A DNA stretch of 64,000 nt from Candidatus Heimdallarchaeota archaeon (GTDB lineage Archaea; Asgardarchaeota; Heimdallarchaeia; JABLTI01): NCBI GenBank assembly GCA_019056785.1, contig DXJV01000084.1:65489-129488 (forward strand). The letters run 5' to 3'. A model generated the notes under the pieces. It saw nothing but the letters and a program-made list of their open reading frames with translations, did no database searches and was not told the DNA's origin. Made by a program: the position numbers and the translations under genes. This document shows, piece after piece, positions 43,181 to 54,000 of this stretch; position 1 is the stretch's first letter, and each line of letters starts with the position of its first letter.

Positions 43181-44296
43181 TTAGCCATACCAATTTGGGT
43201 TTATCCAGCCCCAACCAGTATAACCACTTAACGCAAGAACCCCCCAAACTCCAAAAGCAAGAAGAAGACCTAAACCAATTGAAAGCGGTAAACCGGGCAT
43301 TAATTTTACTCTATCAAGAAGCTTTATTGTAAAAATTGCGCCGATAATAACACCAATAAAAGCCGCGATGGCAGAGAACACCCCTAATTTGATAAGAGCA
43401 AAACTGAATAACATGCCAAAAAATGCAAGGTCACCTAAACCCAATTCTACAAATTCCGCATAGTAATATTCTTCTTGTTCGACGCTCCGAGCAGTTGTAG
43501 CTGTTGGTTCTTGAATAGAATTAGTTGTCGCGTTAACTTCTTCAGTAGTTTCTTCACTTACAATAGGTTCTACAGGAGCAGCACCTTCTTCTATTGTTGA
43601 ATTTTTTGAGGGAGGAGCAGTATTATTGCTAAGACGCCTTTCCTCGCTGATTTCGGCCATCTTTTTAATTGGACCCTTAAAAACGGAAATTATATCATAA
43701 ATACTAAGGCCAATCATTACAAGCACAGCACCTAATGTCGGCAAGAAGGTTGCAAGAAATGTTCCAGAAAGAACTGCAAATAACATAGCTGTAATTTGTG
43801 GGAAAGGTTGAGGAGTTAATTTGAAAACCATCGAAATGACTGTAAAAATCGAGAACACAAGACCGGCAAGAAGTGCTAAAACTAAGATGATAATTTCAGT
43901 TCGCGGTTGAAAGTAGGTATAAATTGTATATTCTTCAAGAATGTAATAGGGAATGGTGTAAATAAAGAGAAAGACAAAGAAGAAGGTAGTTACCAGTATT
44001 GAAAAGGCAAAAATAATTTTCAAAATAATAATTTTATTGTATTTAAAAATAAGAAAAATAAGAAAAGCGCCCACAAAAGCAATACTAATGAAAAAGGCAG
44101 CTGTTGCAAAGGGATTCTTCCAAGGAGTCGCTAAAGGAGGACCTTCACCCCCACCCGCACTGGTGAAAAAATATCCATAAAGAAAGAAACTACAAATGCC
44201 ACTAAGAAGGGATCCTGTAAGAATTGTCAACGCCAGCGAAAAGAATTTTTTACGCACCGTGATACTAAAAGTTCCTAGCTGTTCAGCAAAGCTCAT
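43181..44296 (-). CDS. Presenilin/signal-peptide-peptidase-type intramembrane aspartyl protease
   Basis: 371 residues with about nine transmembrane segments. The three diagnostic motifs are present: YD at 200-201 (GLSIYDIISVF), GxGD with D289 (ELGLGDLAFF), and PxLP-like PGLP at 334-337 in the last helices. Between YD and GxGD lies a hydrophilic loop of about 75 residues rich in Pro/Thr/Glu, placed like the large presenilin loop. It should cleave transmembrane segments. PGLP departs from the canonical PAL by one residue. It converges with rpsB. Confidence 0.85.
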   Translation of the reverse strand: MSFAEQLGTFSITVRKKFFSLALTILTGSLLSGICSFFLYGYFFTSAGGGEGPPLATPWKNPFATAAFFISIAFVGAFLIFLIFKYNKIIILKIIFAFSILVTTFFFVFLFIYTIPYYILEEYTIYTYFQPRTEIIILVLALLAGLVFSIFTVISMVFKLTPQPFPQITAMLFAVLSGTFLATFLPTLGAVLVMIGLSIYDIISVFKGPIKKMAEISEERRLSNNTAPPSKNSTIEEGAAPVEPIVSEETTEEVNATTNSIQEPTATTARSVEQEEYYYAEFVELGLGDLAFFGMLFSFALIKLGVFSAIAAFIGVIIGAIFTIKLLDRVKLMPGLPLSIGLGLLLAFGVWGVLALSGYTGWGWINPNWYG

Positions 44297-44406
44297 GGTC
44301 TCGTCAACTCATTCCAAACAAATTGTTTACCTTTCAAAATGTACGCTTGCTTCTTTTGAAAAACCTTTTGACACAGAACAGAAAAAGGGAAGGAAAAAGA
44401 ACCAAG

Positions 44407-44634
44407 CTATTGAGAAGCAGAATCTGGCTTTTCAGAAGTCGCCTCTTCTTTGGCGCCCGGTTTTTTAATGAAAGCAACAACCATTACGATTAGGCCAATG
44501 CCAAAAATGATAATGCCAAACCATAAAAGCCAGTCAGACCATGCGAGTGGGACATAAAAGATAGAACCCACAATAACCATTGTTATTCCAATTACAAACA
44601 TAATACCAGCAGCAATCAAAGGACCTTTTCTCAT
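44407..44634 (-). CDS. Small two-pass membrane protein, 75 aa
   Basis: 75 residues: two transmembrane helices (PLIAAGIMFVIGITMVIVGS at about 5-24, and LLWFGIIIFGIGLIVMVVAF at about 36-55) and a lysine/glutamate-rich tail of about 20. Not recognised. It is 110 bases upstream of the presenilin-like gene on the same strand, so it may be co-transcribed with it. Confidence 0.55.
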   Translation of the reverse strand: MRKGPLIAAGIMFVIGITMVIVGSIFYVPLAWSDWLLWFGIIIFGIGLIVMVVAFIKKPGAKEEATSEKPDSASQ

Positions 44635-44764
44635 AGAGACACTTCCTATTATTCGTGACTACCATTTAAACTTAAATTAAATATTTTATGATTGTTTTTC
44701 ACCAACATGGAAATTAAAAGATTGTGCTAAATGCCTTAAAATAAGTAAGGGAGAAAAAGTGACT

Positions 44765-47005
44765 TTAAATGCTTGGTTTGAGGAGTTTTGCTTTCTCAGG
44801 GGCTTTTTGCTTCAAAAGATCCACAGCAAAGTCAATAAAAGCAGGGTCAAAGTCTTTGAGAAGGTCTTTAATTTCTTGTTTAGATGGCATAGAATCAGGC
44901 GGAAATTGAAGCCGCTTTTCTAACCTCGCAATTTCGGCGAACATCTCATTTATTTTCTCGCGAATGAATTTCGGACGGTCCTTTGAACGCCGGCGCCACA
45001 TTTGCCGTAAAAACGTATGGATGTATTCAGAACGTTTCCCAACAGCATTCATAGCCCGAAGATTCACTTTAATTGCTCCTTTAAATAGCCTATCGGTGCC
45101 TTCTTGAGCGCCTATCATATCGAACTGCTCAAGTGCAATGTTTGCATAATTTGTTGTCCAAATCTGGGCTCGAACGGCTTTATGGGGGGCAAAAATAGCA
45201 AGTGCCTCAATAATATGGAAAACGTTAAGAGGGTCATCCCCCATCACAACAATTGGCTCGCCAACTAACAGTGCACGAACCGCCACGTCCAATCCTTTTC
45301 GAATGTAGAAACCTGCAATATACGCACAGTCTTTGTGAAGTCGGATTAAACGTTCGGAGAGACTCAAACCAGAATCAAGAGCAGCAAATCCAAAGGCTTT
45401 TTTTACTTCTGTAAGATAGAGCTCAGGTGAACGCCCTTCAATTTTCAAGGTATTAATATCGCGAGCAATTTTCAGAAGCATAGAAGCAAAGGTCGTTATT
45501 TCTTTGAGATATTCTTTTGCGTTGGAAATTTTCCGGGTTTTTTTGACGAGGTTTTTCGCAAATTCCGAAGCAGAACCACCGATCACTTTGTTTTGATCCA
45601 GATCAAGGATTGTTGCCCATGAATAAAATTTCGTCAATTCTTTTGGAATGGCAATGATATCGATGTCCTTAGGATGAATAAAAGTAGAACTTTTCGTATA
45701 AAGGAGGTCTCTATGAGGTGAGAGAAGATTCAACGTTTCAAATAAAACGTCCACTATAGGGTTTTCAAATATGGAAGGTTGACTGCTAGTGATGACAATT
45801 AAATCGCCCATAAGAAGAGCTTCGAAAATATTTTCCAGGTCTCTTTTAAAGAGCTTTTGTAAGAGAAAGGGGTCCTTATTTTTATCATTTGGTATGCGAA
45901 TTTTTCCGGTAACAAACCCTTTTTCTCGTCGCAAAGAGTTTGATGGTAAAAAGCCATTTTTTGGGATTATTATTGTCATCTGGTGATTTTTATCGATTTC
46001 AATAGCAATGGGGTCAACTTTCAATTTAATGCCTTTTGCCTCTTTCAACTGCCCTTTACTCCCTTCTACAACCACTTGTTCCGGTGCAACTGCTTTTTTA
46101 TCCGGTTTTGTCGTAAGAGGTTGCCCCAGTAAAGAATCAGTTGGAGGCAACTCTTCCTCCCAGGTAGGGGGCGGCATCATTGCTAAGCGTGATTTTGTTT
46201 CAGGTTCTTTTTTCTCCGAGGGAGCAATAGAAGGACTGGTAACAACAGGTGGTGAAGTGGCAACTGGTTCCTGAGAAGGAGAAGAAACTTCAGCTGGACG
46301 TTTCTGAAAGGTAATGCGTTGTTTTTCGACAGAAGGTTTATGAGTTGCAAATGATTTTGGCGCCCCTTCTTCTCCAAAAGGTTTGACAGAATAGTAAACT
46401 CTATTGGAAATAGTAGTTTTGTAAAGATAACCATAGCGGTAGATATCATTTAGCTGGCTTGCAACTTCCTCTGGGGTTAAACCTGTTACTTGTGAAATCA
46501 TATCCGGCGTAACAACTTGCATTTTTACGAGGACCAAAGCAACCATTTGCAATTCGGATGGAAGATTCAAAACCTCAAAAGCATCTAGTTCCTTTCTTGA
46601 GCTCGTCGGACCGATTTTTCGCTGCTCAAAAGCTTTAACCACATCAATTATGGACTTGTCGATCACCCGAAATTTTTGGATGTCTTTTTGCTCAAAAGTT
46701 TGGATCGATTGCAAATCAAACATAGAGAAAAAGACATTTTCTAGCTCCGGAAACAAAATAGAGGGAATACTGATTTCTTCTAAATCCGCCCCGACAACAA
46801 ACAAGACATTATTATTATAATGATAATAATATTTGATTCCTTCAAAAATAATATCATGAACTTTTTCGGCATAGTTTGTAAGAGGGCTTGTTAACCATCC
46901 ATAAAACTTTTCAAGACGCAAGCGCTCTTCTTCGTTGGTCATTTTTATAAAACGAATGCCTGCAACAGGGATGTCATTAATTATTATCCATACGAATTGA
47001 ATCAT
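44765..47005 (-). CDS. Longin-like + winged helix + tandem DENN-like repeat protein
   Basis: 746 residues with AAAGGA upstream of ATG 47005. Residues 1-125 look like a longin domain (start FVWIIINDIPVAGIRFI, then YYYHYNNNVLFVVGADLEE and a long final helix). Residues 148-210 form a winged helix (MISQVTGLTPEEVASQL, RYGYLYKT). After a Pro/Ser linker (211-320), two similar units follow at about 395-490 and 577-670: each has LL.G..IV... at the start, a helix ending SPH or APH, a segment with D.I or D.MI, and a closing strand with a conserved K.(A/G) pattern. The unit resembles the central DENN fold. Likely a membrane-trafficking-type regulator; no enzyme motif. Confidence 0.6.
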   Translation of the reverse strand: MIQFVWIIINDIPVAGIRFIKMTNEEERLRLEKFYGWLTSPLTNYAEKVHDIIFEGIKYYYHYNNNVLFVVGADLEEISIPSILFPELENVFFSMFDLQSIQTFEQKDIQKFRVIDKSIIDVVKAFEQRKIGPTSSRKELDAFEVLNLPSELQMVALVLVKMQVVTPDMISQVTGLTPEEVASQLNDIYRYGYLYKTTISNRVYYSVKPFGEEGAPKSFATHKPSVEKQRITFQKRPAEVSSPSQEPVATSPPVVTSPSIAPSEKKEPETKSRLAMMPPPTWEEELPPTDSLLGQPLTTKPDKKAVAPEQVVVEGSKGQLKEAKGIKLKVDPIAIEIDKNHQMTIIIPKNGFLPSNSLRREKGFVTGKIRIPNDKNKDPFLLQKLFKRDLENIFEALLMGDLIVITSSQPSIFENPIVDVLFETLNLLSPHRDLLYTKSSTFIHPKDIDIIAIPKELTKFYSWATILDLDQNKVIGGSASEFAKNLVKKTRKISNAKEYLKEITTFASMLLKIARDINTLKIEGRSPELYLTEVKKAFGFAALDSGLSLSERLIRLHKDCAYIAGFYIRKGLDVAVRALLVGEPIVVMGDDPLNVFHIIEALAIFAPHKAVRAQIWTTNYANIALEQFDMIGAQEGTDRLFKGAIKVNLRAMNAVGKRSEYIHTFLRQMWRRRSKDRPKFIREKINEMFAEIARLEKRLQFPPDSMPSKQEIKDLLKDFDPAFIDFAVDLLKQKAPEKAKLLKPSI

Positions 47006-47226
47006 CTAAATCGTTCCTTTGAGACCCGTTTATTCTCTCTTTTAGTAGCGTTTACCATTAATATATTTAGCATTCACCACTACTTATTTGTTCTTCTCTA
47101 ACTTATTCTTAGTGTTGTTCTTTTTTTAGCTTTGTGAAATAGTACTAAAATGATTTGCAGGGAGTGAAAAAAGTTTTAAGAGGTTTTTTAGAGGGAGGTT
47201 TGGCTCCGGGTGGAAGCTATCAGTAG

Positions 47227-49074
47227 TTAATAACCCCAATATTTGTTATCCTCACTTAAACTTCGCTTGAGTTGTATCAAGGCTTCTAAAGCTTCTTGCT
47301 CATCAGTTGTTAACTCATCGTAAAATTTTTCTTTGATACGTCGAACCAAGCTCTCTGGAAGATCGACAAATAATTCCATATCCTCAGTTATTTGCCGCCC
47401 AACTGTAGGGCCACGAATGGAAATGGCAACTTGCTTTCCCTTCCGAGCTTCTTGGATACTTTGATTGTTCTCCTGGATTTGCTGAATGTACCCACACTTT
47501 TTACCATCAGTCCCTCGAATAATAGGGGCACGAGGGGTGATCCGCCCTGCCAACACTTCCACACCAACAATGGCTGGTTTGCTCTGTCTGAAAACCATGC
47601 CAGGGAGAATTTTGAATTTTCCAGGAAAAATGAGGTCCTTCAAGCTTTCGGCTTTTAATCGATTCTCAGTTTCAATTTTCCAATGCTCATATTCATCAAG
47701 TAAAGTATAAATAATATCACTTTGGAAAAAGGGGATGGCATTAACTTCCAATTCTTCCTGCGCATCCGGCAAAATCCCGACATTAAAAGCCACAATTGCC
47801 GCTAGAGCGGGGGTGCTTTCTTTAACAATAATTGCATCCATTACATTTCCTTTATTGACATCCCCAATATCAGCAATCTTAATGGGGATATTTCGTTCTT
47901 TGAATTCTTTAACCAAAGCTTCAAGAGCACCCAAAGTATCTGCTTTTAAGATAATACCTTCTTTATCAGTTTCAATTTTAATCCCACTAATTTCTTGTTC
48001 AATTAAGGAACGAGCATTGCTAATTTCTTCCGGGGTATTGGCGACCATTACAGGAGCACCAGCCAAAGCATCATTTAAACCTGAACCTACAATCTTAATG
48101 CCTGCAGCAGCATGCACCATTTCAACAGAATTGAACTTCTCACGAGGGTCTCGAATTTCATCCAGAGGTTTGGGAGAGAGAAGGGCGCGAATTTTTGCCT
48201 CGGCAGCACCATTTTTTGCCCCGAAAACAATATGATCATTTTTTGAGAAAGTACCTTTGTGAACGATGACATTTAAAGTCGTTCCCATACCAGCTTCTTC
48301 TGTAACCTCGAGGATAGTTCCTACTCCAGGCCCCTCACTGTAAACGAGCTTCTTCATTAAGAATTGTTGAGCTAAACCTGAAAGTACAAGGAATAAATCT
48401 TGAATACCCTCCCGTGTTTTTGCACTGGTCGGAACAATAGCCACATTTTCAGTATAATTTCTAATACGATCGTATCGATCAGAAGGATACTTCAATTTGG
48501 AAAGTTCACCCATTAATTCATAGATATACTTATCAAGGGCAGTTTGAGTATCCACAGTTTGCAATTTTATCGATTCCATAAACGGTTTGCCTTCTTGCTT
48601 CTTCCAACCAGGAACACGGTCGATTTTATTAGCGGCAATAAGGAAGGGGATTTTCCGTTGCTTCAAGAGTCTTAGAGACTCAAAAGTTTGCGGTTGAAAA
48701 CCTGAAAGAACATCTACAACAACAATTGCAATATCTGCAACTGATGCGCCACGGGTACGGAGGTTAAGAAAGGCAGCATGACCGGGTGTATCGACAATTA
48801 AAATGCCGGGTATTTTTAATTTAATTGATCCTTTGCCCATCAGTGGCCCACAAATCTCATTGATAGTTTCAATGGGAAAATAAGAAGCACCAATTTGTTG
48901 CGTGATTCCCCCGGCTTCTCGAGCTTGGACAGCTGTCCCACGGACGGCATCAAGAATGGAGGTTTTCCCATGGTCTATATGCCCTAAAATTACCGCAATT
49001 GGTGCTTTGACGCGCTTTGTTTCCGCAACAACCGTCTTTTCGCTTTTTTGTGAATCTTGTTTTTTTTCTGCCAT
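47227..49074 (-). CDS. infB: Translation initiation factor aIF5B
   Basis: 615 residues from ATG 49074, which is preceded by a strong GGAGG; an in-frame TTG at 49098 would put that site inside the gene. GTPase motifs are GHIDHGKTSI, DTPGHA and NKID. Domains II-IV follow, including KEFKERNIPIKIADIGDVNK, and no N-terminal extension is present, as in archaea. It joins subunits and places initiator tRNA. The ndk gene is encoded upstream on the same strand. Confidence 0.97.
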   Translation of the reverse strand: MAEKKQDSQKSEKTVVAETKRVKAPIAVILGHIDHGKTSILDAVRGTAVQAREAGGITQQIGASYFPIETINEICGPLMGKGSIKLKIPGILIVDTPGHAAFLNLRTRGASVADIAIVVVDVLSGFQPQTFESLRLLKQRKIPFLIAANKIDRVPGWKKQEGKPFMESIKLQTVDTQTALDKYIYELMGELSKLKYPSDRYDRIRNYTENVAIVPTSAKTREGIQDLFLVLSGLAQQFLMKKLVYSEGPGVGTILEVTEEAGMGTTLNVIVHKGTFSKNDHIVFGAKNGAAEAKIRALLSPKPLDEIRDPREKFNSVEMVHAAAGIKIVGSGLNDALAGAPVMVANTPEEISNARSLIEQEISGIKIETDKEGIILKADTLGALEALVKEFKERNIPIKIADIGDVNKGNVMDAIIVKESTPALAAIVAFNVGILPDAQEELEVNAIPFFQSDIIYTLLDEYEHWKIETENRLKAESLKDLIFPGKFKILPGMVFRQSKPAIVGVEVLAGRITPRAPIIRGTDGKKCGYIQQIQENNQSIQEARKGKQVAISIRGPTVGRQITEDMELFVDLPESLVRRIKEKFYDELTTDEQEALEALIQLKRSLSEDNKYWGY

Positions 49075-49116
49075 TTTAAAAAACCTCCAAGAGTGCAAGC
49101 CACTTTTTACTGTAGC

Positions 49117-49575
49117 TCATTCATAGATCCATTCTTCATCGATCATTTTATGCTTGACGAGTTCAGTTTCTTTGAAATAAATGGAATATTCGATTTTTGC
49201 ATTTTCAGGTGAATCTGCCGCATGAACAATGTTTCGCCCGATTACCATCCCGAAGTCGCCGCGAATGGTTCCCACCTCAGCATCCATTGGATTTGTCGCG
49301 CCAGCGATCTTTCGCATACGTTTCACAGCATTTTCGCCTTCGACCACCATTGCTACAACGGGACCACTCGAGATAAATTTGATTAAGCCATCATAAAAAG
49401 GCTTCCCCTTATGCACAGCGTAGTGTTTTTCTGCCATTGCGCGGGTTAATTGAAGCATTTTCATTGCAACAATACGCAAACCGGCTTTCTCTATACGGGA
49501 AATCACTTCACCTATTAGCCGTCGTTTCACACCATCTGGTTTAACCATGACAAACGTTCGTTCATTTATAATCAT
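49117..49575 (-). CDS. ndk: Nucleoside diphosphate kinase
   Basis: 152 residues from ATG 49575 (MIINERTFVMVKPDG); a longer frame upstream begins with residues unlike the family. GGAG precedes the chosen start. Active-site stretch NIVHAADSPENAKIE contains the phosphohistidine in the NxxHxSD-like motif, here with alanine before Asp. It balances NTP pools. It is transcribed just ahead of infB. Confidence 0.95.
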   Translation of the reverse strand: MIINERTFVMVKPDGVKRRLIGEVISRIEKAGLRIVAMKMLQLTRAMAEKHYAVHKGKPFYDGLIKFISSGPVVAMVVEGENAVKRMRKIAGATNPMDAEVGTIRGDFGMVIGRNIVHAADSPENAKIEYSIYFKETELVKHKMIDEEWIYE

Positions 49576-49847
49576 TTTTTTAAACTCCAAGGATAGTCTA
49601 TTGACTAATTCAAACATTCCCAGCAGCAGTGAATGGGTGATAACCACATCATTACACATGGGTTTAAACTGTCAACCCTGAAATTTGCCGGGCAATTTAA
49701 AGCCAGCCGACTTTTTGGGTGTTTGAAAAAAGAGTTCATTAGCTTTTATATTTATCCTTTCTTTATAATAATTAATAAAAAACAACAAAGAAAAAGAAAA
49801 GAAAAAGAAGAGGGATTTACGATAATGCTTAAGAAACGGTTTTCTAT

Positions 49848-51050
49848 CTAAACCCAGTCACCCGTCTCTATTTTTGTAGGAAGATATTCCTCTGTGAAGA
49901 ATTTGATACCACGACTGGCAAGTGCTTGAATCTCTGCTTTTTGTTTGGTATCAATCATAATTTTCAATTCTTTAACCCATTCTGGGCGTATCTTTACAAA
50001 CCGTTCTTCTAACATCATTTTTGCACGAGCAATATCACCCTTACTCATGTGCAACCGCACATTCGCTGGTAGATTATATTTATCGAGGTCCGAGGGACGT
50101 ACACCCAACCATTGAATATTGGGGGTTGCTAATTCATAGGACTCGTAAGACAAAGCTTTACTTCCCAAACCATAAACCCGCAGAATGTCCAACCCAAAAG
50201 GATCGCTGTCCATAACCGCCAAGACAGGTAGTTGCAGCTCTTGATTCATACGTCTAAGGAAAATTCTAGTGGCAACATTTGGTTGCCCGCTTCCAGTGAG
50301 GATAATGCAAGGATAGCGTTCATAAAACTTGTCTTCCGCCAACCGGAGGAAGGCAGCTTGTTTTTCTACTACAAGAATAAATTCAGCATCTGACTGTAAA
50401 TCAGTGATGTGGTCTTGCATTGGGTTTACATTTTTCCCGCTCGAGCCCTGCTTTGTGCAGTCTATAAAATCACCATTATCCACGTATGTGAGCCGTCCAA
50501 CAACCAACCCACGATCGTTAGCAGTGATGTGCAAATTTTTCCGGTAAGTACCCAACATAACTGCACTGTCTTCAATTAAGGGGTCACTCCCCCGATTCTG
50601 ATCTTCAAATAACGCAACGTCAGTATAAAACACTTCACGCTTGCTGCCATGAATATTTTGCTCGAGTAACTCATGGATAATTTGGAGAACTCGTAATTGG
50701 GCTGTGAATTTTTTAACAGTACTAATGTCATCCCACTTTCTATCAAGAAAGTTCTCGCCTAAGAGCAAGAGATCTGTTTCTTCATCATAAATAACATTGC
50801 TTGCACTACGAGACGGTACTTTTAGAATAGGAGCACCTGAATTGATGGTCTGAACAAAGACATTTCTAAAAATTTCTTCGATGCGTCGTATTCCCTCTTC
50901 TCTAGAGATATCTCTAATCTCATGAATGCCCTCAGGTAAATGCTCGAGCTTCCGTTTTCGAGTGTTTCTCACTTTCTCGCGCTCATGAAGAATATATTTT
51001 AATTTATCACGAGAGACTTCACGAGGGTGTTTCTTTTTACTGGTAGACAT
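49848..51050 (-). CDS. top6A: DNA topoisomerase VI subunit A
   Basis: 400 residues. The catalytic tyrosine is Y142 in KREVFYTDVAL, within the winged-helix (5Y-CAP) part; the Toprim metal residues are E229 in ILVVEK and the D281/D283 pair in MDSDPFG. It is a Spo11-related type IIB topoisomerase that cuts both strands with ATP from subunit B. The gene follows top6B with a 37-base gap on the minus strand. Confidence 0.97.
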   Translation of the reverse strand: MSTSKKKHPREVSRDKLKYILHEREKVRNTRKRKLEHLPEGIHEIRDISREEGIRRIEEIFRNVFVQTINSGAPILKVPSRSASNVIYDEETDLLLLGENFLDRKWDDISTVKKFTAQLRVLQIIHELLEQNIHGSKREVFYTDVALFEDQNRGSDPLIEDSAVMLGTYRKNLHITANDRGLVVGRLTYVDNGDFIDCTKQGSSGKNVNPMQDHITDLQSDAEFILVVEKQAAFLRLAEDKFYERYPCIILTGSGQPNVATRIFLRRMNQELQLPVLAVMDSDPFGLDILRVYGLGSKALSYESYELATPNIQWLGVRPSDLDKYNLPANVRLHMSKGDIARAKMMLEERFVKIRPEWVKELKIMIDTKQKAEIQALASRGIKFFTEEYLPTKIETGDWV

Positions 51051-51087
51051 TTTACATCACTCTTTCAATTTTTTTCCACATAATCAG

Positions 51088-54000
51088 TTATAAATTTTCC
51101 AGCTCAGCAGAAGTTTTGAACGCATGAATAATGTTTTTCCGAATAGTTTTCACAGTCTTTACGCCCAAACCCTTCACTGCAGAGGTTTTTGCTATTTTCG
51201 CATTTTGAAATTGTTTCACCGTAAATATACCAACAGCATTTAACTCCTTTTTAATGGCAGAAGTTATGTGTGGCAGAACTTCAACAGAGAGCATTTTCCG
51301 GATTTCAATGATTTTCTGCTCATCTAATCCTTTTATATTAGCCAGTTTTCTGATATCTTTCTTGTAAATATCCCCAACTGTTTTCACGCCGATTTTAAGT
51401 AAACGCTCCTCAGTAATTTTCCCTAAACCAGGAACTTTGCTAATTCTTAAAGAGGGGGCAAGAAGTCCTTTTGGGGGAGTGGAAACACGTTTTTGCTCCG
51501 CGGCCGGTACTTTTGCCTTCTTTGTTCCTAAAAATTCAGCAATAGACTGGTCCCGTTTTGCAGCAGGTTTTTTAGCAGAAGTTTTTAGCGCGGCTTTCTT
51601 TTTAGCCGTCGGATGTGGTCTTGTGGCAACGGCATTGGTGCGTGTTTTTGATTTTGTACTTTTCCGTTTGGGAACAACCCGTGAACCAGGAGTCATCAAT
51701 AATTTTTCTTCTATTGCAAGTTTTAGCTTGTTAATTGTGGGTGAACGCAAACCACGAACATTAATTAAACTATCATCATCAGCCTCGAGGAATTGTTTTA
51801 CCGTAAAGATTCCCATCATATTAAGATCCCTTTTGCCTTCAAAATTAATGCGGGGCAGGACAATAACATCAGTATTTCCACGATTTGTGGCAATTGTTTT
51901 TGCACCCAAGCCTTTTATTTTTAACAAACGGCTATTTGCGGCCATGTAAAATTTAGCAACGGTATCAATATTCTTCGCGATTAATTTTTCAGCCATTGCT
52001 TTCCCTACACCCTCCATTTTATTAACAGGAGCATCAGCTTCCAAGAAGTTTGGAGGAGGGGCCGGCAATTGAACTTTCTTGGGGGCGACAATTATTTCTT
52101 CTTCGTCACTTTCTAGTTCTTCGGGTTTAGCGGGAGAACGCAATTCCTCAATATCCAAATCTAAGTTCTGACGAATGAGTGAAATTAAAGCATTCACTCG
52201 TTCTTCGGTAAGACCATAAATTTGCACTAAAACTTTCTTATCGGCTTCTAAAAAGTCCAAAACACTATAGATCTTCTTGTTGTTTAATTCTTCAAAAGTT
52301 TTAGAACTAAGATTGGGAAGGACATCAACATAGCACTTTGCCTTTAAATCAGTAATCATACTTTTACTCAAATTACTTGAAATTAAATCATTATTATCTG
52401 TGAGGAAGAAATCCTTTACTGTACGAATCCCATGAGTGCGCATTGCTTTTGCTGTCGCAGGACCAATGCCCGGCAGAGCAGTCACGGGGTCAATACCATG
52501 ATAAAGTTCCAAGCCTGAAAGAATGCCACGTTCTTTTGCAAATTCATCTAAAGCAACTGCACTTACCGACTCGACGAGTTCATCTTTTGCAATTTCAGGA
52601 AGCTCAAGAATGGCAGTTAAAATTTGTTGTGCTTGATCAATTGCTTCTTCTGACAAACCTAAAGAGATCAATTCTTGCAGCTGCTCTTCATCCAAAAGTA
52701 TGAGATCTTGTAAGGTTTGGATGTCATAACGTTCGAGGTCTACTGACTCGATTGATTCGAGAGGCAAAGCTTCAATAGGAATGGGATTTTTTGGGAGGAA
52801 AATAGACCCCTCTCGTAATTTCAAACATTTATTAAATTGAGTTGAACTGAATAAGAATTGAAATTCATCTTCGTCCATTTTCCCAAGCATTTGCCCTACA
52901 ATCGATGTCACAACAGGAGCATATTTTTCAAAAATCCGCATGCGTCGCGCTTGCTGTTCTCGACGTTTCAAAGCATGCTGAAACTTCATCAATTTTCGGC
53001 CGGCTTTTTGTAAACACAAACGAAGTTCCTTACGGATTTCATCTACTTCTGCGATATATTCTTTACTCGTTTCTGGGAAGGGGATTTTAGTGCTAACAAG
53101 CGAGACCGCAAAAATCAGTGGGTCATTATTAAGGTTGGTTTTATAGTTGCTCCAATTAATGCTTTCAATCGTTTTTTTGATGAGATCATTACCCTCACCA
53201 AAGAGCAAGGGGATTCTGTTCGCAAAACGGACAAGTTTGTAAGGAGGCGAAAGATTTTCCCCACCATAGCCAATTGCCACTTCCACTTGGAAAGCATGAC
53301 CGCTATAACTTGAGGGGGGGCGACTTTCAGAACAGGTAAACTCTGGCTTATATACGTCTCGAAGACCAGCCTCAAGATTTTCATGACCTAGAGGAGACAA
53401 GCATTTACCGTCCGGCGGGTAAAATTTAACCTTCGTAAAACCCTCATGGATCAACCGGCGAAGCTCCATTTCATCCAATTTAATAGGATTTTTTGAGGGG
53501 GAGATTTTTGATATTCTTAAAACTTCTAAAGCCGTTTTATCACCAATGCGTTGAAAATGGGTTTTTAAGAACTCCTTCATGGTTTTTGCTTTTGTTCGAG
53601 AGATCTCGCTTTTTAATTGATTGATATCTGTACCAATGGGGTGAAGTGGCATTTCAATCGGAGGTGGGGGGATAACCTCTACAGTTCGATTGTGGATTAT
53701 AGGGGTTTCAGGATCATCAGGAGTATAAATTGTAAAAGAGGCGTAGGGAGTAATTACGGCCATTTCCTCAAAATATTCATAGATATATCGTTTGGAACGG
53801 CTCCAGGTGCCGGCAAAGCAAACTGAGACTTCTGTACCATGAGTCTTCAATTGATGTTTTGACTTACCGGTATAGCGTTTTTCTTCTACAATTTCAGGAG
53901 CATTTTTTACAATATCAATGAATAACTTATAGTGGCTTGTATAATCATTTACTTTTTTCTTTGAAAGCGCCAATCGAGACTTTATTTCAAAGGGAACACG

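Noticed and set aside
49576..49659. N-terminal 28-residue extension of ndk
   Set aside because: It does not resemble the family and the GGAG site precedes the internal ATG at 49575.
49633..49851. A 72-codon + strand frame between ndk and top6A
   Set aside because: It overlaps the ndk 5' region, is lysine/poly-A driven and has no ribosome site.
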